A stretch of DNA of 64,000 bases from NCBI RefSeq assembly GCF_014201615.1, contig NZ_JACHEU010000001.1:1-64000 (forward strand), given 5' to 3'. Source of the stretch: Aquamicrobium lusatiense (GTDB lineage Bacteria; Pseudomonadota; Alphaproteobacteria; Rhizobiales; Rhizobiaceae). Shown here piece after piece: positions 46,490 through 54,857 of this stretch. The position numbers were made by a program, and so were the translations under genes. Below the pieces are notes generated by a model. That model was not told where the DNA came from, searched no databases, and was given only the letters and a program-made list of their open reading frames with translations. The number at the start of each line of letters is the position of its first letter. Positions within the stretch are counted from its first letter, which is position 1.

Positions 46490-47889
46490 TATGCAGCGCT
46501 CCTTGCCGGAATGAAGATCGTCATGACAATACCAAGTTTACGCCAGACCGTGAAGGACAGGCCAGCGGCTTCGAAGATCATGGCAAACGCGGTCGCCATG
46601 GCCGCGCCCCACAGGCCGAAAGTGGGAAGCAGCAGAACGTTGAGCACGATGTTCAGCGCCAGCGTGGCGGCGAACACTAAAGCGCAGCTGTTCTGGTGTC
46701 CGCTCATCGTCAGCAGGCTTTCGCACGGCCCGACGGAGGCGCGCGCCACCACGCCGACGACAAGCAGGAAAAGAAGCGGGTAGCCGGACTGGAACCCCTC
46801 GCCGAACAATCCGAGCATCGGCCGCCCCAGAACCAGCACCACGACCGCCATGGCGAGCGAGGGCCAGAAGGTCCAGGACACGGTTTCGCGCGCGAAGGCC
46901 GCAAGCCGGTGCCGGTCACCGTGAGCGAACTGCGCGTAGCGCTGGGCGGAGCCGGCTTTCACCGCGAAATAGACGAAATGCACCAGCGCCAGCGTTTTCA
47001 CGGTGGCGAAATAGACGGCCACTTCCTGCGGGTCGCGATAGAAGCCGACCATCAGCACATCGGCATTGGTGAGCAGGTAGAAGAAACTGTCGACGAGGAA
47101 AATCGGCAGGGAGATGAAAAACCACTGGCGCAGCAGGATCCGGCTGTCGCCGGCGGGAATGGTTGCCGAAACCCTGCCGCCAAGGCTCAGCAACTGGCCG
47201 AGCGCGGTGACATAGGTGGCCGCGATTGCCGCGATGATGGCCGTGGTCGCATCGGCCGCGCAGCCGGCGAACAGGGCCGCCCCCATGAAGACGAGGATGA
47301 GCACCGGCCGCGAAATATAGGTCGGCAGCAAGGCTGACAGCGCCCATGAATGCGCGCGCGACACGCCCTGCAGAAGATCCGTCAGCGCCACCATGGGAAG
47401 GCACAGCAGGCCAAGCAGAAAAGGCACCAAATAATAGTCTTCGATGCGATCGGCGAAGAGCCAGACACCGGCAGCCCCTGCAACGGCGGTCAGGGTGGAA
47501 GCGGCCAGAACCACATGCCGGCTGACGCGGACGATGCCGCGCAATTCATCCAGCATGCCCCGTTCGCGGAATTCCGGAATGAAACGGATGACGGAGGTGC
47601 TGAAACCGAGACAGGAGATGGAGCCGACGATCAGCATCGTCACCCATACCAGAACGAAGATGCCGTATTCGAAGCTGCCCATCCAGCGCGCCATGAGCAC
47701 CTGGCTGAAAAAGGCGATCGCAGCGCTGACAACGCGGACCATGAAAGCGATGGCGGACATGCGCCCTGCGGCGCCGCGCTCATCCGAACCCGACGCGATG
47801 GCATCGATCTGCGCCAATAAAGGCCGCAGGCGCAGCGCAAGGCGCTGCGGCAGCAAGCGGTCAGCCGCCATGGTTGCGGAAAAACGCAC
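46489..47889 (-). CDS. Polysaccharide/lipid-linked oligosaccharide flippase (Wzx/MATE-like)
   Basis: A 466-residue membrane protein with about twelve to fourteen hydrophobic segments and the MOP-superfamily N terminus FFSQVLMARWMGSFEYGIFVLVWV. It should move a lipid-linked saccharide across the inner membrane. The start is GTG (47889) with GGAG upstream; ATG 47871 is also possible. Only a coupled CelD-type acetyltransferase accompanies it; no glycosyltransferases are present here. Confidence 0.82.
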   Translation of the reverse strand: MRFSATMAADRLLPQRLALRLRPLLAQIDAIASGSDERGAAGRMSAIAFMVRVVSAAIAFFSQVLMARWMGSFEYGIFVLVWVTMLIVGSISCLGFSTSVIRFIPEFRERGMLDELRGIVRVSRHVVLAASTLTAVAGAAGVWLFADRIEDYYLVPFLLGLLCLPMVALTDLLQGVSRAHSWALSALLPTYISRPVLILVFMGAALFAGCAADATTAIIAAIAATYVTALGQLLSLGGRVSATIPAGDSRILLRQWFFISLPIFLVDSFFYLLTNADVLMVGFYRDPQEVAVYFATVKTLALVHFVYFAVKAGSAQRYAQFAHGDRHRLAAFARETVSWTFWPSLAMAVVVLVLGRPMLGLFGEGFQSGYPLLFLLVVGVVARASVGPCESLLTMSGHQNSCALVFAATLALNIVLNVLLLPTFGLWGAAMATAFAMIFEAAGLSFTVWRKLGIVMTIFIPARSAA

Positions 47890-47996
47890 CCTCTACATCT
47901 CCGTAATCCGCAAGGTCGAGATCCCTTCTAGGAGCCAACCCCTTAAGAAACGGTACGGTGATGAGATTTGGGGGCCGGCGGCCCCGCCGCCGGACG

Positions 47997-48287
47997 CTAT
48001 GCCGCCAGAACGTCCTGCCATTCCTTGTGGCGGCGGAATTCGGCCGCCACATAGCCGCACACCGGCGTGATTTTCGTGCCGGTCCCGCGGGCATCGGTAA
48101 CGGCATGGGCAACCAGCTGCGCGCCCACGCCCTTGCCGCGCGCCGATGGCGGCACGAAGCTGTAATCAATCGAAATGTGGCCGGGGCTGCTGCGCACATA
48201 GGTGAGATAGGCTTCCTCACCGCTCTCCAGTGGCAGCACGTAGCGACCCTTGCCGCCATCTTCGGCCTTGCTGATTTCCGTTCCCAT
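47997..48287 (-). CDS. Small GNAT-like N-acetyltransferase (YjdJ type), copy 2
   Basis: A 96-residue minimal GNAT domain. KGRYVLPLESGEEAYLTY and DYSFVPPSARGKGVGAQLV carry the acetyl-CoA-binding turn, and VAAEFRRHKEWQDVL ends the protein. It is clearly homologous along its whole length to the gene just upstream, so the pair arose by tandem duplication. An in-frame GTG (48299) overlapping the upstream stop is another possible start. Substrate unknown. Confidence 0.82.
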   Translation of the reverse strand: MGTEISKAEDGGKGRYVLPLESGEEAYLTYVRSSPGHISIDYSFVPPSARGKGVGAQLVAHAVTDARGTGTKITPVCGYVAAEFRRHKEWQDVLAA

Positions 48288-48295
48288 CGCGATCT

Positions 48296-48601
48296 TCACC
48301 CTTGCTTCTTCAACACATCCGCCCATTCGGGATGGCGTTTGAACTGAGCCGCGGCAAAGGGGCACAGCGGAATGATGAGCTTGCCAGCCGCCCGTGCATC
48401 CTCGACCGCCCTTGTCACCAGCCGCAATCCCGCACCCTGACCACGAAAGGCGTCCGGCACGCCGGTGTGGTCGATGATGATCTGATTGTCGCCCACCTTC
48501 GTGAACGTCATCTCGGCCTCCGCACCATCCGGCCCACGCAGGACATAGCGGCCCTTGGAGCCGGTCTCTTCGATTTCCACGTCCGGTATCTGTTCACTCA
48601 T
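48296..48601 (-). CDS. Small GNAT-like N-acetyltransferase (YjdJ type), copy 1
   Basis: A 101-residue minimal GNAT protein, with GRYVLRGPDGAEAEMTF, GVPDAFRGQGAGLRLVTRAVEDAR and PLCPFAAAQFKRHPEWADVL. These tiny acetyltransferases have a conserved cysteine (here in LCPF). Its ATG overlaps the stop of the hydrolase gene (ATGA), and copy 2 follows at once. Substrate unknown. Confidence 0.83.
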   Translation of the reverse strand: MSEQIPDVEIEETGSKGRYVLRGPDGAEAEMTFTKVGDNQIIIDHTGVPDAFRGQGAGLRLVTRAVEDARAAGKLIIPLCPFAAAQFKRHPEWADVLKKQG

Positions 48602-49245
48602 CGGGATGATCCTGTAACCGGCACGGCCGACAAAAAGCGGCGTGCAGCCTCAACCTCACTGGGGCGCAGCTCATGCCCGCCCTCATGCCATTCCAGTTCC
48701 GTCGTCGCGCCCTGACTACGGAAATACGCTTCCAGCCGCAGGGTCAAGTCAGGCGGGCATATGGGATCGTGCCGCCCCGCCGTGATCAGCACCTCACGTC
48801 CGGCAAGCCCTGCCTGTAGCCCGGGCGCAAACGGGATCAGCGGATGCATCAGCACCGCGCGCGAAAACAGCTTCGGAGCAGACAGCATGACTGAGGCAAG
48901 GATATTGGCTCCGTTCGAGTAACCAAGACCGTAAATTTCCCCGGCTCCCGCCGCCCGTACCCCCGCATCGGCATGAATATGTGCTTGCACGAAACCCTTC
49001 ATCTTGTCCGTCGCACGGGCAAGATCGGCCATATCGTATCTGCCTTCGGCGAGGCGGCGAAAGAAACGCGCCGCGCCCATTTCTGAAACGTCGCCACGCG
49101 GCGCCACCACCGTGGCGCCGGGCAGCAGGTTACCCGCCAGCGGCAGCAGCTGCATTTCATTGCCGCCAGTGCCGTGAAAGACGAACAACAAGGGACCGCC
49201 TTTCACGCCCTGCGCAATTCTGTGCACATAGGCATCGGTACTCAT
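48598..49245 (-). CDS. Alpha/beta hydrolase (MhqD-like carboxylesterase)
   Basis: A 215-residue phospholipase/carboxylesterase-type hydrolase. The oxyanion motif is FHGTGGNE, the nucleophile Ser110 is in GLGYSNGAN, the acid Asp in AGRHDPICP and the His in EGGHELRP. Pairing with a ring-cleaving dioxygenase recalls MhqD/MhqO, which protect against quinones in Bacillus. ATG 49245 follows GAGGAG. Confidence 0.85.
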   Translation of the reverse strand: MSTDAYVHRIAQGVKGGPLLFVFHGTGGNEMQLLPLAGNLLPGATVVAPRGDVSEMGAARFFRRLAEGRYDMADLARATDKMKGFVQAHIHADAGVRAAGAGEIYGLGYSNGANILASVMLSAPKLFSRAVLMHPLIPFAPGLQAGLAGREVLITAGRHDPICPPDLTLRLEAYFRSQGATTELEWHEGGHELRPSEVEAARRFLSAVPVTGSSR

Positions 49246-49255
49246 GACGGGCTCC

Positions 49256-50188
49256 TCAGTCTTCGAGCGGTTGCAGATGCTGTTCGAGATAGCTGCGCAG
49301 ATGCTCATGTTGTGTCGGCAGCTTCAGCGCATCGCCGAGATGCGCGCGGTCCTCGTCACGGTCGAAACCGGGCTCGTTGGTCGCAACCTCGAACAGAACG
49401 CCACCGGGCGTGCGGAAGTAGATCGCCCAGAAATAATCCCGGTCGATGACCGGCGTGACCTGATAGCCGGTATCCAGCAGGGCCTTGCGCACTTCCAGCT
49501 GCTTTTCGCGGTTCTCGACCGCGAACGCGACATGGTGAACCGAGCCGCCGCCAAGATTGGCAAACGCCGCACCCGGCATCACCTCGATGTCGACGGTATC
49601 GGCGCCATTGCCGGGCTCAAGCGCAAGCCGGCGCAGATTGCCGGACCGCCCGACCTCGCGATAGCCCATGAAGCCGAGAAGCTCTTCGGTGGCTCCGCCA
49701 TCGCGCAGGCGCATCGAAACGGAATGGAAGCCGTGAATGCCCACATCCCCGGGAACACCTCCATGGGTCCATGGCGCGCGCATGTCACCGTCCACCTCGA
49801 CGAGGGCGAGGCCTTCGCCATCGGGGCCGGCAAAGGTCAGGCGCTGTTCGCCAAACCGCTCCTGCCGGGCTAGCTCCGCCACCCCCGCATCGCCGAGACG
49901 GCCTTCCCAGAAGCCGAGCGAACCGCGCGGTACGGAGTAGACGGTGGTACCCACTTCGCCGACGCCGGGGCGGCCCTTGCCGATATTCGGGAAAGGAAAG
50001 TAGGTCATGACCGAACCCGGCGTGCCAACCTCGTCTGCGTAATAGAGGTGGTAAACATCCGGCGCGTCGAAGTTGACAGTCTGCTTCACACGCCGCAGAC
50101 CGAGCGCTCCGGTGAAGAACGCATTGTTGCGGCGGGCATCACTGGCCATGAGGGTGACGTGATGCAGTCCCCTGATCTGATCGAGCAT
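49256..50188 (-). CDS. Ring-cleaving extradiol dioxygenase (MhqO-like, VOC fold)
   Basis: A 310-residue glyoxalase/bleomycin-resistance (VOC) protein with two tandem modules. Metal ligands expected are in LHHVTLM (N-terminal), SVHHVAFAVEN and GVLFEVATNEPGF. The sequence TVNFDAPDVYHLYYADEVG and PGSVMTYFPFP is characteristic of the hydroquinone dioxygenase group. It is the first gene of a four-gene operon with the hydrolase and two small GNATs. AAGGAG precedes the ATG. Confidence 0.88.
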   Translation of the reverse strand: MLDQIRGLHHVTLMASDARRNNAFFTGALGLRRVKQTVNFDAPDVYHLYYADEVGTPGSVMTYFPFPNIGKGRPGVGEVGTTVYSVPRGSLGFWEGRLGDAGVAELARQERFGEQRLTFAGPDGEGLALVEVDGDMRAPWTHGGVPGDVGIHGFHSVSMRLRDGGATEELLGFMGYREVGRSGNLRRLALEPGNGADTVDIEVMPGAAFANLGGGSVHHVAFAVENREKQLEVRKALLDTGYQVTPVIDRDYFWAIYFRTPGGVLFEVATNEPGFDRDEDRAHLGDALKLPTQHEHLRSYLEQHLQPLED

Positions 50189-50347
50189 GATGTGGCGCTC
50201 CTTTTTGGAGGTTACGGCCCATAAATCCATGAAGTGCCGTGTTGATCGCCAATATGGGCGCAGGCATGCCGCGCGCAAAGATATCGGAGCGGCAATAGTC
50301 CGTATCCGAAGGGTGAACAATGGGCCTTGCTTTGTTCACCAAAGCAG

Positions 50348-50376
50348 AAGGCCCGCACCGGCGGGTGCGGGCCTTT
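50348..50376 (-). terminator. Strong hairpin after the PRC-barrel gene
   Basis: AAGGCCCGCACC and GGTGCGGGCCTT form a perfect 12-bp stem around four bases, 18 bases beyond the PRC-barrel stop. T-runs are short on both strands, so it may block read-through in either direction. The rest of the gap to the dioxygenase gene (50189-50393) holds only that gene's promoter region. Confidence 0.65.
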
Positions 50377-50393
50377 GCAGAAAGCAGATGTCC

Positions 50394-51656
50394 TCAGCGA
50401 ACCATAAGGCGCTGCTGCTCGCGATTGTCGGCGTAGCTGTCCTTGTCGTAGGCCGGATGCGCCTCAAGCTGCTCCTTGGTGAACTCGGTGTACAGATACT
50501 TCTTGCCGTCCTTGTCGGCCATTACCCTGAAAGTATCCATGCCCACAGCCACCGGCTTGGAGCCGATGCCGAGGAACCCACCGACATCGATGATGACCGC
50601 ATCGACCTGCCCGTCCGGGGTGAGGACGGCATCGCCGATCTCGCCGACCTTGACATCATCGGCGCCGTAGACGGTCGTGCCATCCAGCTCCTTGGCGCTG
50701 ACATCGGTCATCTGCACCTCGGTCAGGGTCGACTTGTCGATAGCCGCTGTCGAAGTCGCGTCCGGCTGCTCCTTCGGGGCAGCAGCCGTATCGGTCTCCG
50801 GCACCGCTGCCGGAGCGGCGGCCGAATTGTCAGCGCTTGTCACGGGGGCAACGTCATAGGCGCGGCGGTCGAAGTCCGGCAACGCTTCCAGCGATTCCTT
50901 GGTCGCCTCGACCACCAGCCAGCGATCGCCATCACGCTCGGCCCATGTCGCCTTGTCGAAGTCGAAGGCGACATTCTTCTGGCCCATGCCAAGGAAACCG
51001 CCGACGCCGATCACCAGCGATTGAGCCTTGCCTTCAGGTGAAAGCACGACATCATTCACCTTGCCGATGTCCAGTGCCTCATCCCCGGTGCCGTTGTAGA
51101 CGCTTTCACCGATGATAAGAGAAGCAAGATTGCCTTCAGCCGGTGCGATCACCGGTGCGGTGGCGGCAGGCGCTTCGCTCACGGTATCGGTGGTCGTCAC
51201 GCCCGGAGCGCGCTCCGTTGCAGGCGCAGGCTTGTAAGGGGTGGAATCAAAGGCCGGCTGAGCTTCCAGCGCCTCCTTGGTCACGGCGGCAATCAGCCAG
51301 CGATCCCCATCCTTTTCAGCCCACTGCATCTTGTCGAAGTCGAAAGTCACATCCTTGGCACCCAGCCCAAGGAAGCCGCCGACACCGATGACGGCAGTCT
51401 CTACGTTGCCATCCTTGTCCAGAACAAGATCGGTGACCTTACCGATATTCTGGGCATCTTCAGCCGTACCATTATACACGGTTTCGCCGATGATATTGGA
51501 AGCCAGATGGCCATCGGCGCTAACCGCGGGTGCTGCCGGCTGTTCAGTGGCCGCGGTCGGCGGCGTGGTTGTCGCAGGCGCGGTCGCGTCCTGGGCCATG
51601 GCACCAGTGGCAACCAGCGTTGCGAGCGCAGTCGTTGCAAGAAGCTTGCGGATCAT
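50394..51656 (-). CDS. Secreted protein with three PRC-barrel domains
   Basis: A 420-residue exported protein: signal peptide IRKLLATTALATLVATGAMA, then three PRC-barrel repeats, each with an IIGETVYNG-like start and a VIGVGGFLGLGAKDVTFDFD-like core, separated by Ala/Pro/Thr-rich linkers. PRC-barrels in envelopes of Rhizobiales are linked to stress tolerance, but the molecular role is unknown. An exact EcfG promoter lies upstream. Confidence 0.88.
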   Translation of the reverse strand: MIRKLLATTALATLVATGAMAQDATAPATTTPPTAATEQPAAPAVSADGHLASNIIGETVYNGTAEDAQNIGKVTDLVLDKDGNVETAVIGVGGFLGLGAKDVTFDFDKMQWAEKDGDRWLIAAVTKEALEAQPAFDSTPYKPAPATERAPGVTTTDTVSEAPAATAPVIAPAEGNLASLIIGESVYNGTGDEALDIGKVNDVVLSPEGKAQSLVIGVGGFLGMGQKNVAFDFDKATWAERDGDRWLVVEATKESLEALPDFDRRAYDVAPVTSADNSAAAPAAVPETDTAAAPKEQPDATSTAAIDKSTLTEVQMTDVSAKELDGTTVYGADDVKVGEIGDAVLTPDGQVDAVIIDVGGFLGIGSKPVAVGMDTFRVMADKDGKKYLYTEFTKEQLEAHPAYDKDSYADNREQQRLMVR

Positions 51657-51745
51657 ATCGTCTCTCCTCGTGTATCTTCGGTTCAGAAACCTTGAGCATC
51701 GCTGCGAATATCCTGACAAATCCGCAGTGTGATTGCTGATTTGAG

Positions 51746-51770
51746 AACGTGTGATCTTGCCCCTTGTTCC
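51746..51770 (-). promoter_or_regulatory. EcfG promoter of the PRC-barrel gene
   Basis: On the minus strand, GGAAC (51770-51766), a 16-base spacer and CGTT (51749-51746), an exact match to the alphaproteobacterial general stress sigma consensus. The leader to the ATG would be about 85 bases. Confidence 0.85.
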
Positions 51771-51814
51771 AAAAAACATCTCCCCATTCGCAGGAAAAAT
51801 CCGCCTGATATGGC

Positions 51815-51839
51815 GGAACTAAACTTCCACTGTCCCGTT
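51815..51839 (+). promoter_or_regulatory. EcfG promoter of the diacylglycerol kinase-like gene
   Basis: GGAAC (51815-51819), 16 bases, CGTT (51836-51839), 60 bases before the ATG. It is divergent from the PRC-barrel promoter, so both genes should respond together. Confidence 0.85.
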
Positions 51840-51899
51840 ACATGCGGCGCCTGAGATACCTGCCGGCGCAATTCTTTTCGCGATCTGAAAGGATGCGAC

Positions 51900-52802
51900 A
51901 TGCGATTTTCCGCAGTGCTCAACAGGGACGGTGGAACGCTGCGCACGGCCGATCTCGACGGCTTTTGCGCCTTCATGTCCCGGACGTTGCAGGCAGCGGG
52001 CCATCATGTCGACATCGCCGTTGTATCCGGCACCGAAATGCCCGCCGCGATCGAAAAAGCGGCGGCGGCCCCGGATATTGACATTCTGCTTGCAGGCGGA
52101 GGCGACGGCACCATATCTGCCGCCGCTGCACGGCTGATGGGCAAGCAGAAGGCCCTTGCGGTCCTGCCAGCCGGCACCATGAACCTCTTTGCCCGCAGCC
52201 TTGGCATCCCCCAGTCACTTGAAGCCGCAGTGGAAAGCTTTGCGGCCGGCACATTGAGGAAGGTGGATATCGCCACGGCCAATGGGCGCCCTTTCATCCA
52301 CCAGTTCTCCGTCGGCATGCACGCCCGCATGATCCACCTGCGCGACAAGATGGAATTCGGCTCGCGTCTGGGAAAGATCGGCGCATCCTTCAGGGCCGCC
52401 TGGGCAACGCTGATCGACCCGCCAGCGATGCATGTCACGCTGATCTTGAGCGAAACAGAGATAGAGGCACGCGCCAGCGCTGTCGGAATCACCAACAACC
52501 TGTTCGGCGAAGGTCATCTGCCCTATGCCGACGACCCGGCCGGCGGCATTCTGGGCATCTATCTGACGATGGCGCAGACGCGCGGCGCGGTGCTGAAGTT
52601 CGCTTTCAACGCGGCGCGCGGCAAATGGCGTGACAATGAGCATGTCGAAATCCATCAGGCCGAGCGACTGACGCTGAAAATACGCGCTTCAGGAAAAAAG
52701 CCTCATGCGGCCATGGACGGCGAACTTGTCGGGCTGGAAAACGAAACTGTCATCGAAATTCACCCGAAGGCTCTGAACGTTCTCGTTCCGGCGACAGTCT
52801 GA
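51900..52802 (+). CDS. Diacylglycerol kinase family lipid kinase
   Basis: A 300-residue DAGK-catalytic-domain protein (YegS/BmrU type). GGGDGT is at 66-71, followed by LPAGTMNLFARSLGIP, the nucleotide-binding region, and HAAMDGEL near the C terminus carries the catalytic Asp. It would phosphorylate a lipid or sphingoid alcohol at the inner membrane. AAAGGA precedes the ATG. EcfG control suggests membrane-lipid adjustment under stress. Confidence 0.88.
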   Translation: MRFSAVLNRDGGTLRTADLDGFCAFMSRTLQAAGHHVDIAVVSGTEMPAAIEKAAAAPDIDILLAGGGDGTISAAAARLMGKQKALAVLPAGTMNLFARSLGIPQSLEAAVESFAAGTLRKVDIATANGRPFIHQFSVGMHARMIHLRDKMEFGSRLGKIGASFRAAWATLIDPPAMHVTLILSETEIEARASAVGITNNLFGEGHLPYADDPAGGILGIYLTMAQTRGAVLKFAFNAARGKWRDNEHVEIHQAERLTLKIRASGKKPHAAMDGELVGLENETVIEIHPKALNVLVPATV

Positions 52803-52807
52803 GGGGA

Positions 52808-52993
52808 TCACTGCTGAGCCGGTACAGTCTCGGTGGCCGAGGTCTGCCCGGCGGGAGCATCAGGCTTGGGCACCAGCAGAGCGGTGGCGGCCCATGCCGC
52901 CAATGCCAGAACGATGGCGCAGATCAGGATGACGAGCACGCGGCTCCCTTTGCGTCCCTGCCTGACTGCCTGCTCGCGAAATATTCTGGCCAT
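52808..52993 (-). CDS. Small single-pass membrane protein, EcfG-controlled
   Basis: A 61-residue protein with a basic N terminus (ARIFREQAVRQGRKGSR), one hydrophobic segment (about 18-42) and a short Ala/Thr/Gln-rich tail. I do not recognise a family. A strong CAAGGAGG ribosome site and an exact EcfG promoter make it a credible gene. It is convergent with the lipid kinase gene, six bases apart. Confidence 0.75.
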   Translation of the reverse strand: MARIFREQAVRQGRKGSRVLVILICAIVLALAAWAATALLVPKPDAPAGQTSATETVPAQQ

Positions 52994-53044
52994 ATCCTGC
53001 CTCCTTGCCGATGGCGGGGCGCGGATGCCCCACCTTGCAGGTTC

Positions 53045-53069
53045 AACGAGGCGGGAAAGCTATGGTTCC
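53045..53069 (-). promoter_or_regulatory. EcfG promoter of the 61-residue membrane protein gene
   Basis: Minus strand: GGAAC (53069-53065), 16 bases, CGTT (53048-53045), about 50 bases before the ATG. An exact consensus match. Confidence 0.83.
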
Positions 53070-53081
53070 CGGCCAGAAACT

Positions 53082-53549
53082 TCAGTCCCGTTCGGCATCG
53101 GGATCAGGCCTGCGGCGGCGGGGCGCCGTGTTTTCACGGTAGATAACATAGGCCAGAACCGCCGCCGCCGGCCCAAGAATGAGACCCGGCCCGGCCTTGC
53201 TGCGCGCCAGCGCAGGCAGCACGGCTGCAAGCGCTGTCATGCCCAATGCCGTCATGTCAGCGCTTCGCCTTGTTTTGATGCGTCGCGCTCTCGAGCGCGC
53301 GCCAAGGCGGAATATCAGGACGATAAGCCCGGCAAGGAGGAGAAAGCCCACCCCGAAGCCGACGGATGTTTCAAGCGAGCCATAGTGACGGGCGGCCCAG
53401 ACATAAAGCGCGCCGATGAGAAATCCGACGCCACACAACGCGGCAACCGCGGCCAGCCCGTAGCTTATCGCCGCGATTCTGGCTCGCTTCAATGCGTACG
53501 CGGTCTCGCCCGAGGCGAGACCGGTGATCAAAGATATGAGTGCCCCCAT
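53082..53549 (-). CDS. Phage-holin-superfamily (YqjE/DUF1469-like) membrane protein
   Basis: A 155-residue protein with hydrophobic segments near residues 28-50 and 60-85 and a third short one near the C terminus; the end is very basic. It matches the YqjE-like 'holin family III' proteins, which are housekeeping envelope proteins and not phage lysis genes. It follows the DUF883 gene by 13 bases, the same pairing as yqjD-yqjE, and should share its EcfG promoter. Confidence 0.75.
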   Translation of the reverse strand: MGALISLITGLASGETAYALKRARIAAISYGLAAVAALCGVGFLIGALYVWAARHYGSLETSVGFGVGFLLLAGLIVLIFRLGARSRARRIKTRRSADMTALGMTALAAVLPALARSKAGPGLILGPAAAVLAYVIYRENTAPRRRRPDPDAERD

Positions 53550-53562
53550 GGGATCGACGCCG

Positions 53563-53889
53563 TCAGCGGCGCGACAGGAGGCCGACCAGGAAGCCGAGGC
53601 CCGCAGCAATGGCAAGCGACGTGACCGGCTTTTCCCGAACGTTCACGAGAACCTGCTCTTCCAGATCACGGGCGTTGGTCTTCAGGCTGTCGATGGCTGC
53701 CTCACCCTGCACGCGCAGCTGCTCCACACCCTGTGCTGCGGCCTTGCGCGCTGTGCCATAACCCTGCTCGCCGGTTTCCGCGAGATGCTTGCCCAGCTTC
53801 TCGATATCGGCCTTGAGCTGACGAATCTCTTCTTCAAGGTCAACATTGTTCTTGTTGTCGGTCGCGGATTTTCCGGCTGCTGCGGCCAT
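53563..53889 (-). CDS. DUF883 (ElaB/YqjD-like) membrane-anchored protein
   Basis: A 108-residue protein: long amphipathic helix with heptad character (LEEEIRQLKADIEKLGKHLAE to about residue 85) and a C-terminal membrane anchor VTSLAIAAGLGFLVGLL followed by SRR. In E. coli, YqjD and ElaB bind ribosomes at the membrane in stationary phase. The gene has an exact EcfG promoter 38 bases upstream, which agrees with a stress/stationary role. Confidence 0.88.
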   Translation of the reverse strand: MAAAAGKSATDNKNNVDLEEEIRQLKADIEKLGKHLAETGEQGYGTARKAAAQGVEQLRVQGEAAIDSLKTNARDLEEQVLVNVREKPVTSLAIAAGLGFLVGLLSRR

Positions 53890-53926
53890 GATAAAACTCC
53901 TTGGTGGTTGATGTAGCCGGGATCAC

Positions 53927-53951
53927 AACGCCGTGAAGGCACTAAGGTTCC
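53927..53951 (-). promoter_or_regulatory. EcfG promoter of the DUF883-holin-like operon
   Basis: Minus strand: GGAAC (53951-53947), 16 bases, CGTT (53930-53927). An exact consensus match with a leader of about 31 bases. Confidence 0.85.
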
Positions 53952-54011
53952 AGCCCGATTGTCCGGAATGGAAGGCTTTTTTCACGCCCGAGTCCAGCGC
54001 GCATTGCAACT

Positions 54012-54797
54012 TCACACAAGCGGGCGCCGGCCCGTCCCCAGTCCCTCCCATCCGGCGATCACCATCAGTTCCTTCAGGTTGATGACCCTGCATCCCCCTT
54101 CCTGCCACTCGATCATGCCGAGGCGGGAGAGCTTGCGCAGCGTCTTGTTGGTATGGACAAGCGAGAGCCCGAGCGTATCGGCAACATGCTGCTGGGTGAC
54201 GGGAATGATCAGGCGGCGTCCGCTGCCAAGTCCCGTGCAGCGCGCCCTTTCGTGAATGAAGGCGATGAGATATGCGGCCCGTTCCATGGCGCTGCGCCGG
54301 CCGACGCTGAGCAGGTTCTCGTCCAGCATGCGCTCTTCCCGCGAAGCCAGCCAGGTAATATCGTAGCCCAGCCCGGGGTGTTTTCTGTAGAGTTCCAGGA
54401 GCCTGCTTCGGTCGAACACGCACAGGATGGAGTCCGACAGCATTTCTATGGAATGCTGCATTTCCCCCTCGATGCTTCCCTGCAGCCCGATCAGATCACC
54501 CGGCATCAGGTAGTTCAGGATCTGCCGGCGGCCGTCTTCCAGCAGCTTGAAGCGGAACCCCCATCCGGACAGCAGGGTGTAAAGATGCGGCGTGCGGCTG
54601 CCCTCGACAAGAACGGCGCTCCCCTTCTGCGCCAGCAGTTCCCCTTTCTTGAAGCGATTGAGGAACTCCAGTTCGTCGGGCTCCGCTTCGCGAAACGCTG
54701 GCAGGGAGCGCAGGGGGCAGCTTTCGCAGGGATACAGCCTGCCCTGCACGGTGGCCGGCAGCACATATTGTTTTGTGTGTGTGGAGGTAATTGTCAT
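54012..54797 (-). CDS. Crp/Fnr family transcriptional regulator
   Basis: A 261-residue regulator with a cyclic-nucleotide-type sensor domain (about 35-150, LYTLLSGWGFRFKLLEDGRRQILNYLMPGDLIG) and a C-terminal HTH (IPVTQQHVADTLGLSLVHTNKTLRKL). C24 and C27 (PCESC) resemble the N-terminal cysteines of FNR, but I do not see the full four-cysteine set for an Fe-S cluster. Its place in the stress island and a divergent response regulator suggest a role in that network. Confidence 0.87.
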   Translation of the reverse strand: MTITSTHTKQYVLPATVQGRLYPCESCPLRSLPAFREAEPDELEFLNRFKKGELLAQKGSAVLVEGSRTPHLYTLLSGWGFRFKLLEDGRRQILNYLMPGDLIGLQGSIEGEMQHSIEMLSDSILCVFDRSRLLELYRKHPGLGYDITWLASREERMLDENLLSVGRRSAMERAAYLIAFIHERARCTGLGSGRRLIIPVTQQHVADTLGLSLVHTNKTLRKLSRLGMIEWQEGGCRVINLKELMVIAGWEGLGTGRRPLV

Positions 54798-54857
54798 CGT
54801 TGAGAAATCGCCTGCGCGCCGGAAGGTTCCTCCGCTACGGAAATGACGCCTCCCCTA

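Noticed and set aside
53082..53549. A phage holin and thus a prophage remnant
   Set aside because: The protein is YqjE-like, paired with a DUF883 gene under an EcfG promoter; there are no other phage genes, integrase or attachment repeats.
54806..54830. EcfG promoter for the Crp/Fnr gene (GGAAC at 54830-54826 on the minus strand)
   Set aside because: The sequence 16 bases on is GATT, not CGTT, and the -10 would lie only about nine bases from the ATG, leaving no room for a ribosome site.
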